Of a stretch of DNA of 64,000 bases, positions 11,847-21,049 are shown one piece after another; positions within the stretch are counted from its first letter, which is position 1, and each line of letters begins with the position of its first letter. The DNA lies in contig NMRB01000123.1 in NCBI GenBank assembly GCA_002633025.1, forward strand, positions 324,815 through 388,814, read 5' to 3'. The position numbers were made by a program, and so were the translations under genes. Below the pieces are notes generated by a model. It made no database searches, had not been told where the DNA came from, and was given only the letters and a program-made list of their open reading frames with translations. Source of the stretch: Notospermus geniculatus. Taxonomy: Eukaryota > Nemertea > Pilidiophora > Heteronemertea > Lineidae.

Positions 11847-11956
11847 GCTTGGCAAGACATTTTGTTACAATGGGATCCAAAGAGATACGGAGGTGTCGAC
11901 CATGTCAGAGTCCCTATAGACGAAATTTGGACTCCAGATATCGTATTATACAATTA
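11847..11956 (+). CDS. nAChR alpha-type subunit, extracellular exon, version a
   Basis: A 110-bp exon between a tttctctctttgcag acceptor and a gtaagt donor. It encodes AWQDILLQWDPKRYGG followed by VDHVRVPIDEIWTPD and IVLYN, the part of the Cys-loop receptor ligand-binding domain that holds the WxPD motif and loop A (the tyrosine in LYN). The 110-bp size and phase match the conserved fourth exon of nicotinic receptor genes. It ends with two bases of a Tyr codon completed by the T opening the exon at 15534. Exons for the signal peptide, the N-terminal helix and the 45-bp third exon were not found upstream. A second version follows 32 bases downstream. Confidence 0.9.
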
Positions 11957-11988
11957 GTAAGTAAATGACGGATTTTCTCTCTTTGCAG

Positions 11989-12098
11989 GCTTGGCAAGAC
12001 ATTTTGTTACAATGGGATCCAAAAAGTTACGGCGGTGTCGACCATGTCAGAGTCCCTATTAAAAAAATTTGGACTCCAGATATCGTATTATACAATTA
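11989..12098 (+). CDS. nAChR alpha-type subunit, extracellular exon, version b
   Basis: A tandem copy of the 110-bp exon (repeat period 142 bp) with its own tttctctctttgcag acceptor and gtaagt donor. The frame is intact and seven bases differ from version a. Three codons change residues: KRY becomes KSY, and PIDEIW becomes PIKKIW, swapping two acids for two lysines just before the WTPD motif. Three codons change silently. Including both versions would break the frame (110 is not a multiple of 3), and the 32-base spacer is shorter than a spliceable intron. Mutually exclusive use is therefore inferred. Transcript evidence is not available here. Confidence 0.85.
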
Positions 12099-12767
12099 GT
12101 AAGTGCTTTAGTGATTCTGGGTGTGTTTCAAAATTGGTCACCCAAGAAAATGCGGCAAAATTTAAGTTTGAAATGATCACAAAGATTTGTGCCATTTATT
12201 TTCCAAAAATCAAATGTAGTATTTGATAATATAGACCTTTAACTATTAGTTTCTCCATCTGGGATGTACAGTGTACACTCATTTGAAGGAGGGTATCAAA
12301 AAATATTGAGCTTACCAGCAAAATATATCGTTCCGTCCGACACCAAAACTACTTTCTACTGTCAGACCTTTAAGCGTTTATAGATCAATTAGTTTACAGT
12401 GCCATAATATAGGGCTCCATGATACCTAGATCTGACATGAATATTGTAGAGTTTCAAGAAACAGCCTTTCACCAGTAGACAAAAGAATGGTGAAAATTTT
12501 CTGGTGTGGGACGGAACACTTTTTGAAACACACCTTTCTACTCCTGATTGTGACCTCCAAACCGTTGTGATGAGAACTGCGGACAGCCGTTTGTCTCCCA
12601 CAGCACGTTTTATCTATACACGTTTAGGCTAGGCGCACCTTGACGGCAAATCTCAATGCGGTAGCGGTGTTTTTTAAAGTCGGCTGAACCGCATGAATGA
12701 CGAACCCAACATGCACATATGTACTGTACACAACAATCTGTCATAACGGTCATACCGTAAAGCGTTA

Positions 12768-13108
12768 GGGGCCGTCTCGAAATTACATTGATGCCAAAAA
12801 AGACGAAATGACTTCATCTTTTCCCTGACCCCCCCCCCCTTGAAAAGATGAAGTGGGCACTTGACATTGGCTTCATCCATGTGGGAAGCTAAGTTTATAG
12901 CTCTGACTCATACAGTCCATAGTAGGCCCATGTAGCCAGAAACTTGTTCCTTTCTGAAGACTGCATATAAAAAAGTCATTCTCCTGTAAAAAAGAGTGAT
13001 GCCAAATTTTTCAAAAAAAGATGAAGTGGGCTTCCCAAATCGAGACCCCCCCCCCCCGACGAAGTCACTTCGTCTTTTTTAGCATCAAAACAATTTTGAG
13101 ACGGCCCC
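12768..13108. mobile_element. PIF/Harbinger-like MITE, TTA target duplication
   Basis: 341 bp. Ends GGGGCCGTCTCGAAATTAC and inverted CAATTTTGAGACGGCCCC, each flanked by TTA (12765-12767 and 13109-13111). A 3-bp TTA/TAA duplication is characteristic of PIF/Harbinger. Inner arms include GATGAAGTGGGC and AAGACGAA words, and C homopolymers lie near 12829-12839 and 13047-13059. It lies in the intron after the duplicated 110-bp exon. Relatives, in the opposite orientation, are at 34050 (cut by the gap) and 49879-50217. Confidence 0.8.
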
Positions 13109-13111
13109 TTA

Positions 13112-14420
13112 CATCGACAATTTAAATGACACATGTAAAGCATCCACAAACAGAAGGCGTATCTGAAACAAAAACGAGCAAACAATAACAGTAGGTCTAT
13201 TAGTTTAAATGAGAGCCGCGACTTCTGTTATGTATATATCATTTCTATTTCCGGACCATAGATTCTCGCCGGAATTCTTGCAGGTGACGGAACATTATCT
13301 CCTAATAATCGTCAGGTATCAGCAGCTGTTGGCAATAACTCTTGATTCTTCCCAAAAGTCTGTATCGAATATTGGAACTCTTAATGTATCTATTTGACAT
13401 ATTTTCTTGAACATTATTTTAGTTCAAATGGAGAAACTTACGTCGCCATTAAAGCCGCCGTTAGAACCATTTTATGTCTATTTGCGCGTAAAACGAGAGA
13501 TTCAAAATTATACCTCAGCGAGACGTCATTTAGGCTTTATCGTAAAACAGCAGACATTACCCGGTACGGAAAATTAAAACCTTCCACCTGCTCATGGAGA
13601 CGTCTCCGGACACAGTGGACACTTTGGAGGAAGGGGATTGTTTTGAGGAAGCTACATAATCTCCTCCTTCACGGCTTAATCACGGCGTGTCTTATTTCTG
13701 TCCTCTGTATAAACACCGATAGCATGATGGCGAAGTTACGGACACAGCATGCGTTCGAATCAGGGTTATACAACGTTCAGCATCGGCACTATGGGCGGTC
13801 ATGGATGTGTAAAACTTTGTCGTCTATTATTCGACCATCTCCTCGACGTCATTCAAATTTTCGTTTGTCACCAATGAATGTTAGTGTCCTCATTAGGAGA
13901 CGATCCGTTCCGAAAGTAATTCTACTTCCCCAGTGTATCATCAAAGTATGATAGACTGCAGGAGCATGGCTGGAAGACGCGGCAATCATTTAAAGTAATG
14001 GTGCAATTGCAATGCCTGTTACATGTGTGCCTGAAAATATAAAACGAAAACAGGGCAGTTAAATGAACCCCTATGCACATCACCTGTGTCTAATGGGGAA
14101 CCATTGGGCCCAATGAAGCAAAATAAAGAAATCGGTCATGAAAGTTCCAAACTTGCAAAAAATAGATCTGACGTTTTATTCATTAGCTATGGAAATGATA
14201 GAAGCAAAAAAATGTGAGAATGATTGTCCATGTGCCTACCCCTATCAAAATTATGTGACCCGTAACCGCAAAACCAGTAAAGTCGCTCTGAAGTTGGCAG
14301 GTTGAGACCAACGTTTTGTCAATTTCGGTAGGCCTAGGCTTATTGTCTGTCTTTTGTAAAATCTGAGTGATTACATTTCTTCCTTTTTCTCCTGGAGTTG
14401 GTTCATCCTGGTTCATATCC
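13112..14420. other. nAChR intron, no exon recognised
   Basis: Intronic between the 110-bp exons and the Cys-loop exon. A 185-codon frame at 13394-13951 has no receptor or other family resemblance and is not called. Nothing else stands out. Confidence 0.5.
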
Positions 14421-14649
14421 AGCTAGGAATCCACTGCTGATTTTCTGCTTTGTGGCTTGCTTTGCAACCTGCTACATGTACCTGCGACCGCAAGGAACTG
14501 ATACCGGTCGCCGACCTGAAAATTGATCACGTCTTCGCCATTGGTGGAAATCACGTCTATCTGGTCCACTACCGGCGATCGCGTGCCCAGTTGCAAAGCA
14601 AGTCGCAAAGCAAAATCAGGTTGAAAATCACACGTGGATTCCCCGCTTA
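14421..14649. mobile_element. MITE, AAGCTAGGAATCC family
   Basis: Relative of the element at 5831-6085. The ends CAGCTAGGAATCCACTGC and ACGTGGATTCCCCGCTT are inverted, and internal words (TTGCAAAGCAAGTCGCAA, GTGGAAATCACGTC) match in part in inverted order. Confidence 0.55.
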
Positions 14650-14750
14650 AAGACGGGTTTTGCTGTGACTGGTCACATAATAATCCGAATCGAAGTCATC
14701 GATGTCATTATCGCAAAAGCACTTGGGCGTATTTGATTTGGGATTGTTTG

Positions 14751-15694
14751 GTACTTTATATAATTGTGATGATTTTCCGCTTATTATTCTTGCTAACATT
14801 CTATTCTCCGCAAAGGGAAAAAATTCCGATTCCAGGGTCGATCACGGTAGGTAGAAATCGAAGGGTGATATGGTTCAGGGTGCAGTGAAGCCACCATTAC
14901 CCCTTATGGCATGAATAATGAGACATTGCCTGTCGCGGTGATCGATAATACGGGGGAATTCGTTCATTTTCGGCGGATCCGTCGTACATAACTCTTTCGT
15001 GGGTGTTTTTTCGTTGTATGTAAAAAGCGTCGAAGTCAACTATGCACCTCTATTTTTCAGTGCCGACACCAGATTGGAGGAAAAACGAAGCGTGATGGCC
15101 GTTGTCCAGGCCAGTGGAGGTGTCATGTGGATTCCCCCTGCTATTTACAAAAGTTCGTGCAGTATAGACATAAAACACTTCCCGTTCGACAAACAAACAT
15201 GCCAATTAAAATTCGGGTCATNGTACTTTATATAATTGTGATGATTTTCCGCTTATTATTCTTGCTAACATTCTATTCTCCGCAAAGGGAAAAAATTCCG
15301 ATTCCAGGGTCGATCACGGTAGGTAGAAATCGAAGGATGATATGGTTCAGGGTGCAGTGAAGCCACCATTACCCCGTATGGCATGAATAATGAGACATTG
15401 CCTGTCGCGGTGATCGATAATACGGGGGAATTCGTTCATTTTCGGCGGATCCGTCGTACATAACTCTTTCGTGGGTGTTTTTTCGGTTGTATGTAAAAAG
15501 CGTCGAAGTCAACTATGCACCTCTATTTTTCAGTGCCGACACCAGATTGGAGGAAAAACGAAGCGTGATGGCCGTTGTCCAGGCCAGTGGAGGTGTGATG
15601 TGGATTCCCCCTGCTATTTACAAAAGTTCGTGCAGTATAGACATAAAACACTTCCCGTTCGACAAACAAACATGCCAATTAAAATTCGGGTCAT
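14751..15694. repeat. 472-bp direct repeat joined at a single N (assembly artefact)
   Basis: Bases 14751-15221 reappear at 15223-15694 with only a handful of differences, and the junction is a lone N at 15222. The second unit restarts at GTACTTTATATAATTGTG, which first occurs at 14751. A contig join between two overlapping, probably allelic contig ends explains this better than a biological duplication, because the first exon copy stops dead at the N. Confidence 0.85.
15061..15221 (+). pseudogene. Truncated copy of the nAChR Cys-loop exon (artefactual)
   Basis: The first 161 bases of the exon at 15534 are repeated here after an identical ctctatttttcag acceptor, then break off at the single N after the codons for KFGS. 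There is no donor and no route to the rest of the domain. It should not be annotated as an exon. It differs from the true exon by one synonymous change (GTC versus GTG), consistent with the other allele. Confidence 0.85.
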
Positions 15695-15988
15695 GGACTT
15701 ACGACGGCTTCAAATTAGACATCGATTTTTTCGACGGAAAAGCTAAAGTGGACCTAAGTGATTATGTGACAAGTAACGAATGGACAGTCATAGGCGCACC
15801 GGCCAAAAAGAATGTCAAGAAATATCCCTGTTGCGACGAACCATATCCAGACTTAACTTTCACTGTCAGTATGAAGCGGCAGCCAGCTTTCTACAACTAC
15901 ATTTTGATATTACCTTGTGTACTTTTATCCTCACTAACTTTGGTGCTCTTTTGGCTGCCGCCGGAATCGCCTGCAAAAATGGTCCTAG
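15534..15988 (+). CDS. nAChR alpha-type subunit, Cys-loop, loops B and C, TM1 exon
   Basis: A 455-bp exon with an intact frame. In order it shows: the Cys-loop (CSIDIKHFPFDKQTC, 13 residues between the cysteines, with the FPFD core); loop B tryptophan in GSWTYDGF; loop C YPCCDEPYPD with the vicinal cysteine pair that defines alpha subunits and both aromatic tyrosines; then TM1 (FYNYILILPCVLLSS through LVLFW). The exon ends at the start of TM2, LPPESPAKMVLG, one base into the Gly codon before gtatgt. Cation-selective receptors have Gly-Glu at -2'/-1'; here these are Pro-Ala, as in anion-selective Cys-loop channels. Acetylcholine binding is likely from the intact aromatic and cysteine residues. 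Ion selectivity is inferred. Confidence 0.92.
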
Positions 15989-17902
15989 GTATGTATAACT
16001 CATCTTTCAAGTGGATACTACATCTGATGCCCTTTCTGGCCTACCACTCTTGAAAAATGCTTGTCACCTCAGAAACGTGGGGAAGAAGGTCAGGTGAACC
16101 AACGGGACCTGGCCATTGGTGGCGCCTGGCCGTTGGTGGCGCCTAGTTTACTTGTACATTTTTATTTGAACTTTATGCTATTGTGTGTACAATGTACATG
16201 TACACGTAAAAGGTACATGTAAAAGTCCATGCATAGTCTATCTGAGGTGATACTGCATTGCTGTATTTCTGCGTTCCCTGTTTCATAAATAGTCCAGCTC
16301 TGTTTTTGGATGTAGATATGGAATGGGGACATGATTCTGAAGGATACATGTAGAATGGGGACATTTGAAGGGATGTAACAATAATCTATTTAAAGCGACA
16401 CTGTATTGAATTCAGAAAGTGCTTTCGCCCTCCGACGTATGTGTAGTATAAAACCCACTATATACTCTGTCTATATCAGGCAAGAACATTGGGGACCTTC
16501 ACGAGGTTATGAGGTCTGTAGCTGAACTCTCCTAATAATTCGAAAGTACCGTAAAATTCAATACAGTGCAGCTTTAAACAGTCAGCTTGGACATTCATAC
16601 AGTAATTCTCAGTAACTGGGAGTATGGGTTCTCCGGTAAAGGTAGGTTTTGTTGGGATATGAAAACTAGTACCAATAATCTTTCTTTCCCTGTAACGCAA
16701 ATTCAATGTAGTTTCAATCAATTCATTTGACACGTGTCAGAGAAACGACTCATATCACTCAATATATCATCAAGATTACAGATATTTCATCGCATCCCCC
16801 TTTACCCCGCCCGTCTGAGATATCTGAATGTGAGAGCCACCTAGAAGAAGCTGACGGAACTGCCTAAAGTAGCCTTAGCTTGGTTTTGAAACAAATAATA
16901 ATGTGAAGCGCTTTAAGACTGTATCACCCTGGGAAATACCGTTGTAAACCGTCTTTTCTAATACCCCAATCACACAGAGCTAGTTCTCAGTACATGTACG
17001 TTCTTGAAAATTTTGTCGAACGGGCCCAAACCGTGTGCGAACGGAGTGGACGTAGCGGCAACTTTTTACAGTCTTTTTACGAACTTCATAGACGGGAAGG
17101 GTGCTCCAGAACATGGATGCACTATTTGGCCAAGGGTTCCACGTTCTAGCCCGTTTTACAATTTTTTTAGGACGGGGCAGGACGTTTCAGTGTGACAGGC
17201 CCTTAAGTGGCAATACCGGGCTCCTTTGAGATAACAACGCTAACCCTATTCCTGCTAAACGTAGGCCTACATGTACATTTGCAATATAAAGAAAATGACG
17301 ATAACGTCACTGTTACCGTGCCGGGACGGTTTCTTAAACTCTCTATTGTAGAATGTGGTGTGACGTGAAATGTCGCCATACATGGATGGAATCATGTTGT
17401 TCAATTCAACAAATCCTGGATGGATAAAGCTGTTGTAAAATCGTGATTGATTGTCCAATAGCGAATGCCAACCACAGGCCAAACCTTTTGCAACCATCGC
17501 TTGTGCTGTGAGGAATTCCAATCACACCGTATTGGTTCTTGCGATTAAAGCGGACTGGCGCGTACGCGACGCGTCTTGCAGGCGTTCCGCCAATCAGATT
17601 CTTCGGCAGGTGTTTCGGTCCATGTTACCGCCTCCCTGATTGGTTAAATGCTTTCCCGACGCGTTGCTCATGGTTTTTGACCGAACCGTTTTTCTGACCC
17701 AAATCAACCAAAAATCTGACCCCCGCACTGACCATATTCTGGTCCACCATCGACCATCTGACCCAACCATTTGTCGGACCCCAAATCGATCAAAAGTCTG
17801 ACCCATTCGTTCTCTTTACTACAAATGTTCAAAAGACGTTTTGTCAAACTCTTGGGTTAGCGAAACGGTTCGGCCAAAAATCAGGTTGATTTGGGGTCAG
17901 AA
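15989..17902. other. nAChR intron, no further exon seen
   Basis: Intronic. It holds a short GCCTGGCC(A/G)TTGGTGGC direct repeat near 16110-16145 and a TACATGTAC-rich patch near 16190-16220. From about 17660 to 17830 there is a diffuse repeat of TCTGACCC and CCAAATC words. A possible old inverted-repeat element runs from about 16985 to 17200. No coding exon is recognised. Confidence 0.45.
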
Positions 17903-18290
17903 TAAACTCCCTACGCAGTTGTGTACCTCGTCCCCTTCGGTTTCCTCGCTCTCGACAACTGCTTCACTTCGTAGAATTCGCCGCGTTTGGTCAACAGATG
18001 GCGCTGAGAGAGTCGACCAATGAGAGCGCCGAGCAACCCATAACCAAGCTGGTGTGAGACACTTTTTCATTGGCTGAGTGGATCATGTGATCTAGTAGCC
18101 ATGGTAGCACAAGAACATTCTGTTGCCAACGGGCCAAAGAGTTCTGAAAGCAGCGTGTTGATAGGCTATAAAACTCGCGCCAGGCCCTGACGCCATCTGT
18201 TGACCAAACGCGGCGACTTCTACGAAGTGAAGCAGTTTGGAGAGCGAGGAAACCGAAGGGGGCGCGGTTCACAACTGCGCAGGAAGTTTA
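17903..18290. mobile_element. Non-autonomous Mutator-like element (9-bp TSD)
   Basis: 388 bp. Long inverted repeats begin TAAACTCCCTACGCAGTTGTG on the left and CACAACTGCGCAGGAAGTTTA on the right; homology continues through the CTTCGGTTTCCTCGCTCTC, TTCACTTCGTAGAA and CGCGTTTGGTCAACAGATGG segments. The 9-bp word GGGTCAGAA stands at both flanks (17894-17902 and 18291-18299). It ends about 90 bases before the first TM2 exon. Confidence 0.75.
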
Positions 18291-18380
18291 GGGTCAGAAC
18301 GTTTGGGTCAGATGCCGGTTGGAGTCTGACAGATCGTTGTCATATCAGTTAATACCATCACGTTACTTTCATATTTGCAG

Positions 18381-18467
18381 GTATGAATATTTTTGTGGCC
18401 TTCTTTGTTTTACTCCTTCTGTTGGCCGATTCCAGCCCACCAGCTGCTATGCGTATTCCGCTAATAG
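18381..18467 (+). CDS. nAChR alpha-type subunit, TM2 pore exon, version a
   Basis: An 87-bp, phase-1 exon between atatttgcag and gtaaca. With the preceding exon it encodes MVLGMNIFVAFFVLLLLLAD, the pore-lining TM2, then SSPPAAMRIPLIG in the TM2-TM3 loop. The exon is 29 codons long. The pore face is unusually hydrophobic: Val at 2', Asn at 6', Val at 9' in place of the conserved leucine gate, Val at 13', and Asp at 20'. The next usable acceptor in frame is the TM3 exon. A second version lies 231 bases downstream. Confidence 0.88.
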
Positions 18468-18698
18468 GTAACAATCTTTTAACGGCCCTGACCAAGTGTG
18501 TTGTTGTGTCAAAGCCGTTTATCCTCGTCACCTCTGGAACGTCAGCAGTAGGGTCTACGTGCACAGAACGGGTGCCCGGGTGTCACCAACTCTGATGCAG
18601 GTGGATGTGGTTGAAAATCACCCCTCAGTGGCAAATTTTAAAAGCCACTGCTAGATTATGTTTGCAACGAAAGTCATCTTCTCGCCTTTATATTTCAG

Positions 18699-18785
18699 GG
18701 ATGAATATTTTTGTGGCCTTCTTTTTATTACTACTTTTGTTGGCTGATGTGACGCCACCCGCCGCTACCGAAATACCCCAAATAG
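18699..18785 (+). CDS. nAChR alpha-type subunit, TM2 pore exon, version b
   Basis: An 87-bp exon of the same phase with its own tatatttcag acceptor and gtaatc donor. It encodes GMNIFVAFFLLLLLLAD and then VTPPAATEIPQIG. Relative to version a, 13' changes from Val to Leu and the extracellular TM2-TM3 loop changes at several places (SS to VT, MR to TE, L to Q). That loop couples agonist binding to gating. Splicing both versions would keep the frame but insert two TM2 helices in a row and break channel topology, so mutually exclusive use is inferred. Confidence 0.87.
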
Positions 18786-19958
18786 GTAATCGTTTCTCTG
18801 TGCACGAACTGTCATCTACATCTCATTTTAGCAAAGCGTGCTTCTAGGTGTGCATGTTGTAGCGAGTTTCATCGGAAAACTTATACAACAAACAAAAAAG
18901 CGAGAAAAAAACGTCATATTCAAATTTTGAACGAATTCTGAAAGTTGAGGCACCCACTTTTGTTGCAGATTTCGCCCAATCAAAAGTTCGGATTTTTTCA
19001 GTGATGAATTATTATCTGGATGAGAATGATTACTGTAAATCAGGGTGGGTCAACGTAAAATGAATAATCATGGCGAAATACATGTACACTACAAGTCCTG
19101 TCAGCAGTACTTTTGGGGACCCATCGTCCCCCCCCCCAAAAAATAACATATACATATCAGTAAACGAGGATACCTAATTTGAGAAGACGGAGAGGGGACT
19201 TACTAGTATACTGTATTGGTCCTTATTTTGGCAACCCAGGTTGCCCTCGATGTCGCATATGTCAATGAACACACTGGAAAAAAAGTTTTACCGCAAGACT
19301 AAATTTACAAGCTCCGCTAGTAAACATACATGTAACTGTATGCAAGTAACATTAAGCCTTAATTCCACCCATCCCAAATTTGTGGGATTTTTTAGACACG
19401 GGTCTTCCCCGGGCTTGAAAAAAACCCGCAGCGCGCTTACACCTATTTTCAGCGCATTTCATTAGTTATTAAACACGGCGAGAGAGGTCGCGCTTGCGGC
19501 ACAAATTTCGCAGGGTTTTGGTTTATAGCGCATGCGCAATACGCATACACTTACCGCGCCATCTGTCGCCGGGTTTGATAACCAGTAATTGCCGAGTTTA
19601 TTGCGCTTACACCAATCTAAAAGCCCGGGTGACACACGTGTCTGAATTAGCCCCGGCGAGCTCGGCGGGTCTAATGAACACGGGGTCTATTAGACACGGC
19701 AAAAAATAGGTGTACGCGCAAGAAACCCTGGGTTTTGGTGGGTTAGGGATCGGTGGAAGTAGAGCTATAGATAACCTTAGGGGCCTAGTTACCGGTAGGC
19801 CTGATTTATCATGCGATGTCATACATCTGTTGAAAAAAATGGATTTTCATATTTTCATGATAGCTCAGAAAAAGCATGTCTTTTCTTCTAGTTCTTTTCT
19901 TTGACACTCGTGCACTTTCTTCGAATCCCTTTCCTTTGTCTCTCAGCATACGTAGTCT
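18786..19958. other. nAChR intron before the duplicated block
   Basis: No exon. A C homopolymer lies near 19129-19137. From about 19370 to 19740 there are inverted fragments (TTTTTAGACACGGGTC near the left, TATTAGACACGGC near the right, CGCGCTTACACCTATTTTC with AAAATAGGTGTACGCGC), probably a degenerate inverted-repeat element. Confidence 0.45.
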
Positions 19959-20557
19959 TGGTTGTTTGCATTGTTATTTGCGGTACATTTCGATCCTCTG
20001 TTGCTTCAGTCGCTTATGACACTAGCAAATCGTACAGTTGCATTTTGGTCGAAATTTATTTTTAGTCCCACATCTGTGGGATGTCGTTGGAGAAATCAGA
20101 GAAAATTGGGCTTAGACCCACTTACCTGTGCGAGTTGCTGTTTTTTCTCTTTATTCGTTTTGTTACTGTCGTCTTCAATCTGTCTTATCTTATCTGTCTG
20201 ATATTTCAATTCGAATGGGGTCATTCAGCACTTTAAGTTGTTTTCTGCCCAGGAAGCCATTTTCGGCGAACCTGACACAAGCGATCCCAGATCACCTATT
20301 TCATGTATCATTCCCCTTTTCTATTACATTCGCAACCGCGTATCTTGCTTCAAATATTCCTGCATGTTAAGCTGTATTTTAGAATGAAGGATCTTTCTGC
20401 ACTGCTATGATACCCTAGTTAGTTCGTTCATCAACAGAGATACAATTACCGAGATTTACCGAGTTCGGGTTTACCAACACCACGCGAAGCGTTACTTGCG
20501 TGCCCGCTGGTGAGCAAAAGCGAGTTTCGCAACGGCCCAGTTTAGGCATCGACAATA

Positions 20558-20707
20558 GGGAGGCTTAGAAATCAAACGATAAACGTAAACTTTAACGACA
20601 ACGTTATTTTTGTGCCGAAAATACAATATAAAATCTGGCGAATATGTACTATGAAAAATCGACGTTGTCGTAAAGTTTACGTTTATCGTTTGATTTCTAA
20701 ACCTCCC
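20558..20707. mobile_element. Hairpin MITE, family H (copy A)
   Basis: The 5' arm GGGAGGCTTAGAAATCAAAC, then GATAAACGTAAACTTTAACG and ACAACG, pairs with the 3' arm ending GTTTGATTTCTAAACCTCCC. The flanks are TA. The counterpart in copy B is 35946-36098. Confidence 0.75.
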
Positions 20708-20931
20708 TACTGTTCAGCGAGGATGCCTTCCATTCCTTCCAAGTCTACTCGAGCAAACGATGAATACTTGCTAAACGTTGTCATAGGCCATACGGGCCTT
20801 TGCGAAAACTCTACCCCGTACGTTTGATACTATGACGGCAATAAATGCAGGAATTATGGCATTATAAGCGGAGGAGAAGATTTTGACGGTTCTGTCCCCA
20901 TACGCTAAACGCTTGATCCGGTTCCTTATTA

Positions 20932-21049
20932 GGGAGGTTTCGCAAGCGCCCGGTTAGGCCGTACGACGACGTTGATCTACTGTTTGGGTATACCCACACA
21001 ATAGATAAACGTCGTCGTAGGGCCTAACCGGGCGCTTGCGAAACCTCCC
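20932..21049. mobile_element. Hairpin MITE, family G (copy A)
   Basis: 118 bp. Arms GGGAGGTTTCGCAAGCGCCC and GGTTAGGCC...ACGACGACGTTGATCTA fold back on each other, with TA flanks. Same family as 8395-8512. Confidence 0.78.

Noticed and set aside
13394-13951. 185-codon open frame in the receptor intron
   Set aside because: The composition is that of random translation (many Arg, Ser, Leu), there is no similarity to receptor exons, and a neighbouring frame is equally open over part of it.
18699-18785. Second TM2 exon as an allele or join artefact
   Set aside because: No N nearby, introns on each side differ, and the exon differs at about eight residues while keeping frame and splice sites. 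A true paralogous exon is more likely.
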